Source of the DNA: Serripes groenlandicus
Lineage: Eukaryota > Mollusca > Bivalvia > Cardiida > Cardiidae
Direction of reading: 5' to 3'
Length of the DNA: 64,000 bases
Assembly: GCA_031761405.1 (NCBI GenBank)
Contig: JASEVX010000008.1
Span: 45,870,507-45,934,506, forward strand
Positions 20,900 to 32,397 of this stretch are shown piece after piece. The first letter of the stretch is position 1, and each line of letters starts with the position of its first letter. The notes under the pieces are model-generated. The model was not told the origin of the DNA and made no database searches. It worked only from the letters and a program-made list of their open reading frames with translations. Both the position numbers and the translations under genes were made by a program.

Positions 20900-21310
20900 C
20901 GTACATAAACTTATTAGAATTTTTTTCGGTCAATTAATGTAGATTCTGATCAGACGGAACAGAAATGCAGGCTGATCCGAACATACGCTTTTCAGAGATG
21001 ATAACGTAGTATATTATCCTACGGTCGATCTCATATGCAGTCGAATTTCCGATTCCATGAACATAAAAAGCAATAGTGTTATTTTCTGCTTTAAACTCTT
21101 CTAATATAATCGGAAGTATTGAATACGTGCTATCGCCTCTTCAACACAATTGAGTTTAAGAAAGTGCCTGCTGTATGAAATGTATACAAGTAAGATGTTT
21201 TCTTTTCCCCTGAAAACTACTTGTATTTATTTGGTCTAGCAACATCTTAGTAATGGATGACATTTTTTCTTCATCTATACGAATTCATAATGGTGGCAAG
21301 AGGACCGAAT
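20900..21310. repeat. Local duplication unit S, copy 5
   Basis: Collinear with S copy 1 (GATTCCATGAACATAAAAAG, TAATCGGAAGTATTGAATACG, CCCCTGAAAACTACT). Its start GGTCAATTAATGTAGATTC also occurs just left of PAL-B at 16670. Confidence 0.6.
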
Positions 21311-21452
21311 TGCTCGTTGTCCCATTTTTGTTTTCAATTTCATTCATCTACAATGTAGAATGAAGTATATTGATCTGAATAATCGCGCATGTATTGATAT
21401 TTTACTTTACAAACTACATTTTATTTAAACAAATAGGTACACGCCATTCAAT

Positions 21453-21660
21453 GATTGATTGATTGATTGATTGGAGTTAACGCCGTTTTTAACAATATTT
21501 CAGTTATATCACGGCGGCAAGTTCACCTACTCATGCATTTCCTCGTTTTCTTACACCAGTACTCCAAACAACAATTTTCCCAAGCAACTGGCTGCTTTTC
21601 CACATAGACTTAGCCCGTTGGTGGAAGACGAATGACGCATGTCGCATTGATCACGCCATT
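21453..21660 (-). mobile_element. SINE-3 3' part
   Basis: (TTGA)n tail complement, shared 3' module with TCAGTTATATCACGGCGGC, AAGCAACTGGCTGCTTTTCC and GTTGGTGGAAGACGAATGACG. Head missing. Confidence 0.82.
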
Positions 21661-21842
21661 CGAAACGCCAAACTGTAGGTCTTTGTAATTAAAACGATAT
21701 TTTGATATCCATCAATTATAGGATAGATAACTGCCAATTCTTACGAGTTTCTAGTATTGCCGTATATATAGTGTGAATCTTTGATCAATTTTAACTGGTG
21801 TTATTTTGCATTTTCTAAGTTAACAATTGTGGTCTCAGCTTA

Positions 21843-21995
21843 AACTTATTTATTTTACATCGATTGCGAAACCAGCTTTAAGCTTATATAAGTCACGCTC
21901 GATGTCTGCTTCCTGGATACTTTAAAACCAGTAATAGTGCCGATTGTGTCGAAAAATCCTCTACCTCTGTCTGTACCACTGTCTTCCACGTGCTC
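21843..21995 (-). mobile_element. SINE-4 copy, internally deleted
   Basis: TTTACATCGATTGCGAA, GTCTGCTTCCTGGATACTT and the head end CTGTACCACTGTCTTCCA match the SINE-4 at 38017-38228, but about 55 bp of the head including the B-box is missing. Confidence 0.6.
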
Positions 21996-22129
21996 TAAAT
22001 GGTAATGAGGGTTATGTTTGTAAGTAACCCGGATAGGGCAGCTGAACATACGAGAGTTAAGTCATCTTAGCCCAAACCCTGTTTCCTGTCCGGCAAAAAG
22101 GATACCTTCCGAACAATTACAGCTACATT

Positions 22130-22359
22130 TTAACCCTTTCCCTCATACGACAAATCTGAAGCAGACGACTTTGAACATATTTTGTTAAAAAATGTAAAAT
22201 CTCTATAATTGAATGGATAACCTATGACTAAAATTTGAAAACATTGTGGCAAAAGGAGAAATTGCTCGTTTTGAGCAATTTCTTCTCTTGTCACTATGTT
22301 TTCAAAAAGTCGTCTGCTGCAGAGGCGTCAGAAAGCGTCTATACGAGGGTAAAGGTTAA
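22130..22359 (+). mobile_element. PAL-C MITE, full length
   Basis: TTAACCCTTTCCCTCAT / GAGGGTAAAGGTTAA ends, 230 bp. Hairpin GAAATTGCTCGTTTTGAGCAATTTC central. Confidence 0.9.
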
Positions 22360-22524
22360 TTAAGGATAATGCATTATGTTTACCAAGATGTTATCAAAGT
22401 CCTCTACCGCCGGTTTGCTATTTGTTGGAAAGATACGAACTTATATAACCGCCCCTTTTTTATGGATCCCTCAAATGAGCTGCATCAGGCAATCTTGGGT
22501 CTTATTTCATCTATGTATCATTAA

Positions 22525-22900
22525 TTTATTGATTGCTTGGGGCTTTACGCAGCTTAACACAATTTGTTCAGTTATATCACGGCGTTTCCAGGGTGAGTTA
22601 CCGGTGTAACGTGAAATAGTGTATTCCTCTGAGGAAGTGTATTTCTAGTACACATGCGCATGCGCACCGGAAGTATAACTAAGCCGCCATGTAGCCATGA
22701 AATTTACGAGACGGGAGAACATTTGTGCATAAACTACGGTTTAAAGTATAAAGGTAGGTGGATTAATGTCCTTCGTGTCAGTTTATTCAGTCAGGTGTGC
22801 ACATATAGCGTCTCCTGGTTATGTAACCCTTTGTGTTGGTCCATTTATCATGACACCGGCGAGTCGGTCGCGTTTCTAACCTTACACTCATTGAAGCAAC
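22525..22900 (-). mobile_element. SINE-2 split by a ~220-bp segment
   Basis: 22525-22613 carries the 3' module and GAGTTACCGGT block; 22832-22900 resumes with TGGTCCATTTATCATGACACC. The intervening 22614-22831 is unrelated. A possible 6-bp duplication TGTAAC flanks it (22608, 22817 area) but is not conclusive. Confidence 0.6.
22655..22691 (+). promoter_or_regulatory. NRF1-ETS-YY1-like motif cluster
   Basis: Perfect palindrome TGCGCATGCGCA (22655-22666) fits the NRF1 consensus; ACCGGAAGT (22666-22674) fits ETS/GABP; GCCGCCATG (22683-22691) is YY1-like. This combination is typical of metazoan housekeeping promoters. A consensus splice donor AAG|GTAGGT follows at 22754. No downstream exon is identified, so promoter function is inferred. 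Confidence 0.35.
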
Positions 22901-23124
22901 CAGGAGGGGAAACTATTAGTATTTAGCAATAAGTAACATGGATAAATTATGAACTTACTGATCACATATTGCAGAACAGAAGCATTTTAAAGACAAGTAA
23001 TACATATTCTTCTATTCAAGATTTGTAAAACAGTGTATTTTAGTACAAGATTGCACATATGTGCACACTTGACACTTGACTAAGTATAAACTGATATTTC
23101 ATAAAAAAAAATGTTGTCTTTTTA

Positions 23125-23308
23125 ACCGATATTATCTCTTTCAGGGCCATTTTTTGTAAACTAGACTTAACCATGTTAAATATCAGTCGACTCCATTTGT
23201 TCAAGTCATAAAAGTTTTGGAGTATTTTTATAACTAAAACAAACGATACCTAATCTGTATTGTTTCCAAAAAATCTAATTAATGCCTTTGACGTTGAAAG
23301 GATATAGA
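23125..23308 (+). mobile_element. PAL-A MITE lacking hairpin core
   Basis: ATTATCTCTTTCAGGGCC start and GCCTTTGACGTTGAAAGGAT end with PAL-A interior, but the central GCTCGTT..GAGC apex is deleted and only AATCTGTATTGTTT of one arm remains. Confidence 0.6.
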
Positions 23309-23336
23309 ACAAGGTCATACAATGTAAAATGTAAAT

Positions 23337-23600
23337 GAGCCGTCCCGCGAGAAAACCAACATTGTGGAGTCTGCGTAAAGTATCGACCCGGATCAGCTAA
23401 AGCATGCCACACAGGCTAACCCGGATAGACACATTTCGCCTCATGTGGATTTTCAGTTTCAGGAATCATTACTCTATACCTCTTTCCCCCTGAGACGGAA
23501 CGTGTCGGCCCGGATCAGTCTGCGCGGGACTGTGCAGGCTGATCTGGTTCGATACATTACGCAGTGGCCATAATGTTGGAGTTTTCTCGCGGGACGGCTC
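23337..23600 (+). mobile_element. MITE-E, full length
   Basis: GAGCCGTCCCGCGAGAAAAC and its inverse GTTTTCTCGCGGGACGGCTC form a perfect 20-bp terminal repeat, extended by CCAACATTGTGG / CCATAATGTTGG. Body has GATAGACAC, GTTTCAGGAATCATTACTC and a CTGCGCGGGACTGTGCAGG inverted segment. 264 bp, non-coding. Confidence 0.9.
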
Positions 23601-23935
23601 AAAAGATTAATGTAAGTGAGTGAAGGTAGTCTTGTTTTCGTGAAGCAACACAGAACTGGTTTCCAATAAAAATGATAGATGACTTGTACAGTAGATGTAC
23701 CGTGAATATGTATATCCTGCTAGCGTTGGATGGGATGAAAGATTAATTGTTTGGGGAAAACGACAGACGATGAAAAATGATATTCATGTAAGTAAAATGG
23801 GGTGTTTTCTAGACGTTTCACAAATTTGAACCATATTCATGTTAATTAACGATGTTACTTTCTAAGTATTCTAGCGGCTGCCAAGAGTTCGTAACAGTTC
23901 TTGTAAACGTTAGCGAACTCCGCTTGTTAATTCAT

Positions 23936-24178
23936 TTATTTATTTATTTATTAGGGTTTTACGCCGCTTTCAACAATATTTCAGTTATATTTCAGTTATA
24001 TCATGGCGACAGTTCACTTATTCATGATCCCTGGGTAAACAAACCAGTACTAGGCTAGAAAATGTGCCTTGCCCAAAGGGCACTCCACCATGACCGTAGT
24101 GCCGCGACTGGGGATCGAACTCGGGACACCTGGTTTCGAAATACCCGATGCGAACCACTCGACCACAGCGAATTCAAA
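23936..24178 (-). mobile_element. SINE-1, near full length
   Basis: (AAAT)n tail, shared 3' module with a 13-bp internal duplication TTCAGTTATATTTCAGTTATAT, CCTAGTACTGG block, CGACCACAGCG head end with A- and B-box complements. Flanking duplications are not clear. Confidence 0.85.
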
Positions 24179-24179
24179 T

Positions 24180-24840
24180 GCGAACCATTATCGATGCGTA
24201 ATATGTGTAGAAAAGTGTTCTTCGCTTCCATTTTACCGTGACCAAGATTAACACTTCTCCCATGACTGACTTTAGAATAATGCAGATCTAGATCTAGATC
24301 AGTACACACACGCTGTTTGCATTTACAAAGGTTGAGACAATGATTCCGTTTCCTTAATTTTGTTAATATATTAAATATGGAACACATTAAACTGGTATAA
24401 TCTGATAACTCGTTAACCTTAACTGATATTTTCAGAAATCCTCATCCTAAAAAAATGACGCATCTGGTTCGTTGAATTTGTAATTCTTGTACAAAATTGA
24501 CGATATTGTGAGATACGTAGAAATTGGTCAAGGTAAAATTAGTAATCCATTTGAAACACATTTTCAACAAATTATCTGCTGAAATGGCTTCTAAAATTAA
24601 CAATGTGGACAAAATAAGTTCGGAATTAGGAAAAACATTGCGGGAAAAAGAAGATATTGCATGAGATGAGTAATTTACAATGTTTAAATAGTCGTTTCCT
24701 TTAGTGGAGTCAGATTGTGTTTCTATAAATGAAAAATAATTAACATCTGTAGAGAGACACCTCTATCGAACAGCTGCATTTATTTGCCTGCGTAAGACGA
24801 TGCTCTGTATGTATGTAAGTATGTCACGATTAAATTGCGT
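24180..24840. other. No recognised feature
   Basis: AT-rich sequence with no credible ORF, RNA gene or repeat that recurs in the window. Confidence 0.5.
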
Positions 24841-24842
24841 AA

Positions 24843-24998
24843 CTATAAATACTCATCTATACCAGAATTGTTATCCCAAAAACTTACAGGCTTTTTGCAC
24901 CACTTACCCCTTCCCCTCATACGTCAATTCTGCAGCAGTCGACTTTGAACATATTTTGTCAAAAAACAGAAAATCTCTATATGATGGAAAGGGTAAAC
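24843..24998 (+). mobile_element. PAL-C block, copy 1, internally deleted
   Basis: Leader AATACTCATCTATACCAGAATTG, then PAL-C left end through AAAATCTCTAT, then a jump to GGAAAGGGTAAA. First of three tandem leader-plus-MITE blocks. Confidence 0.7.
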
Positions 24999-25285
24999 TA
25001 ATAAATACTCATCTATACCAGAATTGTTACCACAAAAAAACTAACAGGTTTTTTTTCACCACTTTCCTCAAAAGACAATTCTGCAGCAGACGACTTTGAA
25101 CATATTTTGTCAGAAAATAGAAATTCTCTATAATTGAATGGATAACCTATGATTAAAAATGGAAAACATTGTTGCAGAAGAAGAAATTGCTCGTTTTGAG
25201 CAATTTCTTCTTTTGTCACTATGTTTTTTGAAAAGCCGTCTGCTGCAGAGGCGTCCGAAAGCGTCTATATGAGGGAAAGGAATAA
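24999..25285 (+). mobile_element. PAL-C block, copy 2
   Basis: Same leader, then an almost complete PAL-C (25062-25285) with hairpin GAAATTGCTCGTTTTGAGCAATTTC. The left terminus is eroded to ACTTTCCTCAAAAGAC. Confidence 0.8.
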
Positions 25286-25553
25286 CAAATGAATACTCAT
25301 ATAGTTACAGGTTTTTTTCACAACTTAACCCTTTCCCTCATAAGACAATTCTGCAGCAGACGACTTTGAACATATTTTGTCAAAAAATAGAAAAATCTCT
25401 ATAATTGAATGGATAACCTATGACTAAAAGTGGAAAACATTGTGGCAAAAGGAGAAATTGCTCGTTTTGAGCAATTTCTTCTTTTGTCACTATGTTTTTA
25501 AAAAGCCGTCTGCTGCAGAGGCGTGAGAAAGCGTCTATATGAGGGAACGGTCG
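25286..25553 (+). mobile_element. PAL-C block, copy 3
   Basis: Shortened leader (GAATACTCATATAGTTACAGG), then PAL-C from TTAACCCTTTCCCTCATAAG at 25325 to GAGGGAACGG. The repeated leader shows tandem duplication rather than three independent insertions. Confidence 0.8.
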
Positions 25554-25554
25554 A

Positions 25555-25905
25555 AGATACGGATCAGACTGTGCGAACTCTCTGACTAATATGAGAGGGT
25601 TTCTTTGGGTATCTTGTGACGTAGTAGCTACATGTTGATTACTTATTTATCATATTCACATATCTTGATCTAATAATTTTCTAATGATCTCATAACTTCC
25701 CATGTGTTCCGTATGTAATATCATCAATTTGCACCAAGTTACTACAGTGTAATTGACTTTGTACTTTGGTGCAATATAAGTTGTATCGGTCAACATAAGA
25801 AGATGAGAATATGTTATAATACCTTTAATAAAATCACATACCAAATATAAATATAAATGAATAGATATAAATGATTATTAAGTATGTATATATTCTGACA
25901 CTCTG
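25555..25905. other. No recognised feature
   Basis: AT-rich flank left of the CTGT microsatellite. No gene or repeat is recognised. Confidence 0.5.
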
Positions 25906-25910
25906 CCTAA

Positions 25911-26817
<907 letters not shown>

Positions 26818-27017
26818 NNNNNNNNNNNNNNNNNNNNNNNNNNNNNNNNNNNNNNNNNNNNNNNNNNNNNNNNNNNNNNNNNNNNNNNNNNNNNNNNNNN
26901 NNNNNNNNNNNNNNNNNNNNNNNNNNNNNNNNNNNNNNNNNNNNNNNNNNNNNNNNNNNNNNNNNNNNNNNNNNNNNNNNNNNNNNNNNNNNNNNNNNNN
27001 NNNNNNNNNNNNNNNNN
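26818..27017. other. Assembly gap, 200 N
   Basis: Fixed 200-N placeholder immediately after the CTGT array. The right flank is not CTGT, so the array length is unknown. Confidence 0.95.
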
Positions 27018-27204
27018 TTGAAAAGAATTATAAAGTTGTCTGTAACTGGGAATAACTCTGAATTGTTTTAAGAACAAGCAACACGCATTATTAAATAAGG
27101 GCAGAGCAAAGACTTCAACTTTCATCATGTGTCTAAAAAATATGGTTAATCGTAACGAAACAGTGTACAATCTGAACCGTTGGTAAACGGACACGCGGCA
27201 ATAT

Positions 27205-27350
27205 TTATTGATTGTTAGTGTGGTGTTTGTCGCCACTTTCGCCAATTGTTTAGTTACATCACGGCGTTTTATAGGTTAGTTACCAGCACTACTGGTCCAT
27301 TTATCCTGAAGCCAGACAGTGAGTCGTATTGCCGCAACCTTAAATTGATA
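27205..27350 (-). mobile_element. SINE-2 3' part, diverged
   Basis: TTGATTGTTAGTGTGGTG tail side, TCACGGCGTTTTATAGG and CACTACTGGTCCATTTATCC. Head missing. Confidence 0.7.
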
Positions 27351-27724
27351 ACTACATTGTTTAAATCCTTTGATATGATGAACAGAGAAGTACAAGATTA
27401 AAGTAGACTGCACATGCACACTGTGTTCAAGGACTTCCCGGAACGCCTTGTGCTCACTTCAGCATCAAAGCATCATTATATGACAAGATGAAGCACCAAC
27501 AAGCATGTAATATAATCCGAATTGCCCTTTTATCTCAGCTCTACAAGTATACGAATAATCCTGGGGCGAGGCGTATAAGTCTCCTTTCATCTTCAAATGT
27601 AAAGGTCAAATTACGCCAAATACATCCATTGTCATGCTGATCTACCACTATAGTCCCTAAAAACACACTTTGTTTGCATAGAAATGAGTGTATACCATCA
27701 CCAGAATGTATTGAATATATGACA

Positions 27725-28100
27725 TTGAGTTTAAATTCATTGTAAATGTGTATCGGATGCACTGGAAATGATTGATTTGATCACCTTTATTATTTTGACC
27801 TTGTTTGAAAGTGAAAGTCTATAGAGAATAATGCTATACATCGATTTTATCCGGGACCGATTTGGTCCAAAATGACGGTAACCATTTTCGCCTGGTGAGT
27901 TCTTTCTTGCATAATTCAGGCCCCCATATTTTCTTTGGATTGTTTTAAAGCTTAGAGGTAACTCTTTTCAAAGATATAGGTTTTCTACATGAGAAACGCT
28001 TGAAAGAAAGTGTGACTGTTTAGGATTGAAACTCGTCGATGTACATGGAAACAAAACAGGAATTCATTTGGTGTATTGTAACCTAAATGGCAATAGAGGA
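27725..28100 (+). repeat. Dispersed repeat RX, longest copy
   Basis: Collinear with 46550-46885: TTAAATTCATTGTAAATGTG, TTTGACCTTGTTTGAAAGTG, ATGACGGTAACCATTTTCG, then the part shared with 503-685. About 375 bp. No TIR, poly-A or tRNA-like boxes found, so its class is unknown. Confidence 0.65.
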
Positions 28101-28559
28101 TACTTACATGGCAAACGGTTTTGAATCTCAGATTGTTCTCTTTGTGTTGTCGATGGTCAAAAGCAAACTGCAACGTCGAATATAAAACAACTTGTTCTAG
28201 TGTGTCAAGTGCTATCTTTACAATAGTGTGTCCCACTTACGTTAGTTGACACCTTTGTTTATTCAGGTTACTGAAAGACACCGCGTACTCTGCGAGTGCT
28301 TGTCAAAAGAATAAAGTAATTGATTGGTTGATTCATACAGCACACACATTCCGAGTGCTCGATACGTTAGGACAATCTGGATACAGCGCTATATTTGCAA
28401 ACCGAACAAACACGACATAGTTTCTTTCCTGATAATAGAGAGAGAAGTTCACATAGAAAAGCTACGCTTACATTTAAGCAGCGAAAGGCGTTCAGCGGTT
28501 TATGTACTCTTGTGTGTTACAAATAGTGATACAGATGTAACGTTCTAATCGTCGGCGGA

Positions 28560-28895
28560 CATTGAAGGGTCTAGTGGGACATTGCATATATTTTGTACAC
28601 AGGGTCACTAACAATGAAGGGCCTGGTGGAAATCTGCATATCGAGGGCTAAAGTTAGTATTTTTTTTTACCAAGGTTAATCACCTCGCCATAAAGTCTAA
28701 TATATAGCCTTAAATAATAGTTCTTGGTAAACAATAGAAATTTAGGTGCCATTGCTCGTTCTGAGCAATGGCACCTAAATTTGCATTGTTTACAAAGGGT
28801 CAAAATTGCCCCTAAACCAGGGTTTTCAAAAAAAGGTCTTTAGTTACAACCGTTTCACGCCAAGCCCTCGATATGCTTCGTACACAGGGTCACGT
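28560..28895. repeat. ~57-bp duplication, second copy holding PAL-B
   Basis: ATTGAAGGGTCTAGTGGG..TACACAGGGTCAC (28560-28606) recurs as AATGAAGGGCCTGGTGG..TACACAGGGTCAC with a PAL-B inserted before the last part. Confidence 0.6.
28638..28874 (+). mobile_element. PAL-B MITE with ATAT target duplication
   Basis: Element 28642-28870, CGAGGGCT...AAGCCCTCG, flanked by ATAT on both sides. The left TIR lacks the TGGCGTGAAACGG segment kept on the right. Hairpin apex GCTCGTTCTGAGC intact. Confidence 0.88.
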
Positions 28896-30008
28896 CGTGA
28901 GTCTTCATTGCTGGTAGATGTGACCACGTCTCATTTACTCCTGACGACGCTTATTTGTCTGAGTTGTTTGTGCTTAGCATGTTTCCCCCATAGATTAATT
29001 GATAGAGGGACCTAGCTGGACATGTCACGCGTACTAAAAAGTCCTAATTGTACATTTTCTTCAGGCTATACTTTCTAAAAGTGAAGATGTTTTCTTATAT
29101 CAATCCTTATGATCTTATGGTGCTTATCAAATATGTTTTAGTAATAAACAGGTTTAGAATAATACAATATACAAGAAGATCCTGTAAGTTAGTCGTTGCT
29201 TAAACCTCGAATGTTTATATCTGGAATTAAAATCAAGAAATGTCTACAAATCCAGTATCGTCAAGTGACGTGCCTTGAAGTAGATTTCACAGTCGTAATT
29301 CAGTGATGGGTTTTCCTATTTTTGACAGGTCACGCAATCTGACAAACTGTTGTCAAACATTGTATACATTGTTTATACATTGTATTTTATTAATGTTTTT
29401 TGTTCAAATCCACTACACACGTCAAATGTTTGCGTAGGTTAAGATGCACGTAACATCATTGTTTCTTATTCAGTTAAATTTACTTATTCAAATCGTTAAA
29501 TACAGACACACAGGTTTCTAGATATGGGGTTCTAGATTAGGTATTTGTATACATAATTAATTATAGGTTTAAACAATTGTATCTACAATATGTACAAGAG
29601 AAAATTGATGCAATGCATCAATGTCGATGGAAGACTGTATCCATTTCTCTTTACCACAAATCATAAAATAGTTATGCAATTGAGTCATCATGACATTCTT
29701 AACAATCATTAGTCTAAATACAAATATGTCTAAATATATACATAGTGCTTTCGTCAAGGGCTATTGCCAAGGTATTTGAAATTCCATATATGAATTTAGG
29801 ATATTTTTGGATAGAATTTTAGAAGTTTTGTAGTTATCGATAAAACCACAAAAATGACGATTTGGGATATACATGCAAAAAAAAGCCATTTAGCCCTTGT
29901 TCTGTTTGAGCAAGCTGATATCATGCGTCATTGTGTTGATTCTATATATGTAGCGACTATGTGTAGAGTAGAAACAGTCCATACATTTTGCCATTTTAGA
30001 GATACATG
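28890..30008. other. No recognised feature
   Basis: 1.1 kb of AT-rich DNA without a credible ORF, RNA gene or repeat that recurs in the window. Confidence 0.5.
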
Positions 30009-30009
30009 C

Positions 30010-30245
30010 ATTAACATGCCATGGTCGAGTGGTAAGCGTCGGGGATTCGAAACCGGACGTCCCGGGTTCGATCCCCGTTCTCGTCAAGATGGTCATGATG
30101 GAGTGCCCTTGGGAAGGCACATTTCCTAGCCTAGTACTGGTTTGTTCACCCAGGGATCATGAATATGTGAACAGTCGCCGTGATATAACTGAAATAATGT
30201 TGAAAACGGCGTAAAACCCCAATTAAACAAAACAAAATTAACATG
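30010..30245 (+). mobile_element. SINE-1 with 9-bp TSD
   Basis: Element 30019-30236 lies between ATTAACATG repeats (30010-30018, 30237-30245). A-box TGGTCGAGTGG, B-box GGTTCGATCCC, CCTAGTACTGGTTTGTTCAC, shared 3' module and an A-rich tail. Slightly truncated at the 5' end. Confidence 0.92.
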
Positions 30246-30674
30246 TTTTGAAATCTAAACAAATCAAAACATCTCTTTTAACTTGAAAAGATCTTTCAGT
30301 AATGTGGAGCTACTACCAAAAAAGAGAAATGACGTTATTTAATGCTGCTATTGTAATGGTAATTTAACATTAACGTTTATTGCATGTTTAATCAGGGACG
30401 AGTAAATGATCGTAAATAGCATGAAATAAACTGAATTACGAGGTTAATCATAGACTAACTTAAAACAAAAGACGTATGAATATCTTTCCACACGCATCAG
30501 AAGTTAGTGCTTTTAGACAATCGAAACCGTAAAATGTTCGAGGCATTGAAACAACTTGTCCTTCGTGTGAAATCCGAACAACGAATGAAAATATAGTCAC
30601 CGGCTTCTGCCGGCGACTAATAACATATGTATGCGCACCCATGAATCAACCGGTTGTTATCAATCTTTGTAGTT
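30246..30674. other. No recognised feature
   Basis: AT-rich. A small hairpin CACCGGCTTCTGCCGGCG lies near 30600. No credible ORF. Confidence 0.4.
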
Positions 30675-31287
30675 ATCTCAATCACTGGTGCCAGTCTCGT
30701 TTATAATCTAAAAATAGCATTTGAATATATAGTGGCTAAGTTCATGACGAACTCAAGGAGGGTAGGGTCAGGGGCACGTGCATCGATGGCGCATGCGCAG
30801 ACACTTGGTTCTCGTGAACGCACATATGTACCCTGGAGTCAAAATTCAAAATGGAAGCCTCCGTGGTGTATCCGCTTGTTTTATTATCGATACCAGAAAG
30901 CTCGTATTCCTGTTGTCTAAATGACGGAGCGCAATTATTTGCAAGTGACCAATTAAACAAATCCTTATTTATCCGCCTTACAAATAAATACATCACTGAT
31001 TACTGAACTCAGCGGTTCGTATTTTAGGATTATTAAGACACCAACATCCTGAATTTCCAACCTCCGCCATTTTGGAACTATTCTAACTCTTGCTCGAAGC
31101 AGGGTTGTAAACAGTCGGGTCAGAAGTTGTTCATATGACGGTACTAGAGTTAAAACTCTTGCCGTTCATGAGGAAACCGGATAACTCTAGTCGGAACTCG
31201 GGTTCGTCGTGAAAACTTAGCCATTGACAATATATAGTCAAATGTTATTCTTAGATTTTAAACGAGACAGGCACCTGTGATCTCAAT
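30675..31287. mobile_element. hAT-like element, 597 bp, 8-bp TSD
   Basis: Element 30683-31279 is bounded by exact ATCTCAAT duplications (30675-30682, 31280-31287). The roughly 80-bp imperfect TIRs start CACTGGTGCCAGTCTCGTTT (left) and CACAGGTGCCTGTCTCGTTT (right, inverted). A 158-bp relative at 54759-54916 shares these ends. The 8-bp TSD and CA-starting TIR suggest the hAT superfamily (inference). No transposase. Confidence 0.88.
30775..30799. promoter_or_regulatory. E-box and NRF1-like sites in hAT-like element
   Basis: CACGTG (30775-30780) and GCGCATGCGC (30789-30798) lie inside the element, with a YY1-like CCGCCATTTTGG at 31064-31075. They precede the short ORF at 31286. Activity is untested. 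Confidence 0.25.
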
Positions 31288-31387
31288 GGCGTCCGATGGA
31301 CTAATGTTAGATGTCTTTGAAATGGAAAGTGATTTTTATTTCTACGAATCTTACTCATGGGTTACAGACGGACAAAGTAAACACTAA
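31286..31387 (+). CDS. Candidate short ORF or first exon, 33 codons
   Basis: ATG GCG start, with the A and T of the ATG inside the right-hand target duplication of the hAT-like element. The 33-residue product is acidic and aromatic-rich (Met-Ala-Ser-Asp start; an FEMESDFYFYESYSW stretch). It reads unlike the surrounding low-complexity DNA. A GT at 31377 (CAAA|GTAAAC) could serve as a weak splice donor. Before insertion the ATG would have followed ..GTAGTTATCTCA directly. No homologous family is recognised. It may be chance, so this is only a lead. Confidence 0.2.
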   Translation: MASDGLMLDVFEMESDFYFYESYSWVTDGQSKH

Positions 31388-31389
31388 TT

Positions 31390-31740
31390 CTTTAACATAC
31401 GTCTGTAGAAGCAAGCCTTCATAAAGCTGTATTGCTGTACTATATACCGGTACATTATCTTCACATTAAATCAGGGAAAAAACAAACATTGTAGTGTCTA
31501 GGACATTGCAATAGGATTACATTTTGTCTTTGCAGCGAAAAAACCCACAAACATACATTCACATCTAAATCGGTCAGATATTGCTTTTTTTTATCCGAAC
31601 TATGTTATTCTTTGTGTCAGCTGAATTATCGATTAACCCTTTACCTTATATGGGTTACGTTCTTGGAAACACTGGCGAGATCGCTCATGATTTCTTCACA
31701 AAGTTTTCAAGAGGGATCGTCTGTAATCTGTCTCAAAATA
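31390..31740. other. No recognised feature
   Basis: AT-rich. TTAACCCTTTACCTTATATG near 31634 resembles a PAL-C terminus but nothing else of the element follows clearly. Confidence 0.35.
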
Positions 31741-31749
31741 AGACAAATT

Positions 31750-32032
31750 CGAGTCCCGATGGCTCGGTTTGTAACGAGGAGGGTAATCAATTCAGCTACA
31801 TGAGTTCGATCCTCGGTTCAGTCATCCGTTAAGACAACAATTAAATAAAAATACGCCTCGGCCAGTGTTCAAAATAGTATGTGTGGGAACAAGTAGCCAG
31901 TTAACTCTAGGAATAATATTGTCTTGAGTACTGGTGCGAGAAAGGTTGGAAGCACTATTTTGGTGAACTGGCAGCCTTGCTATAACTTAGCGTAACGAAC
32001 GGAGTTAAATTTCAACCAATCATTCAATCGAA
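31750..32032 (+). mobile_element. SINE-3, diverged, near full length
   Basis: B-box GAGTTCGATCCTCGG, then GTAGCCAGTTAAC, GTACTGGTGCGAGAAAGG, GGTGAACTGGCAGCC and a decayed 3' module ending CCAATCATTCAATCG. Confidence 0.55.
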
Positions 32033-32397
32033 ATAAGACATATATTTGTCATTGGTGTATGGTTTTCTTCATAATCTGTGGATGTTTTTAAAACAGGATA
32101 TTTTCAGCAATGTACGGGTTTTCTTTACACCTAGTGATGCTTGATTTAACCGGAAGTACGATATGTACCATTTTCGAGTTCAATGGACCGAATAATGTAT
32201 TCACATATCTACGCTTATTTGATTCAATAGTAGATTACTTTTTTTATGTTATCAGCTTAACAGTAACGTAACAGTTAGAGACGACTTTTGCACTGCCCCC
32301 GGATGTCAACTTGGAAGGTCAAGGTCACACTGATACATGTTGCTACGTGAACAACACACTTGTAGGCATATATGTATATGTTAATGTAGCATATTAT

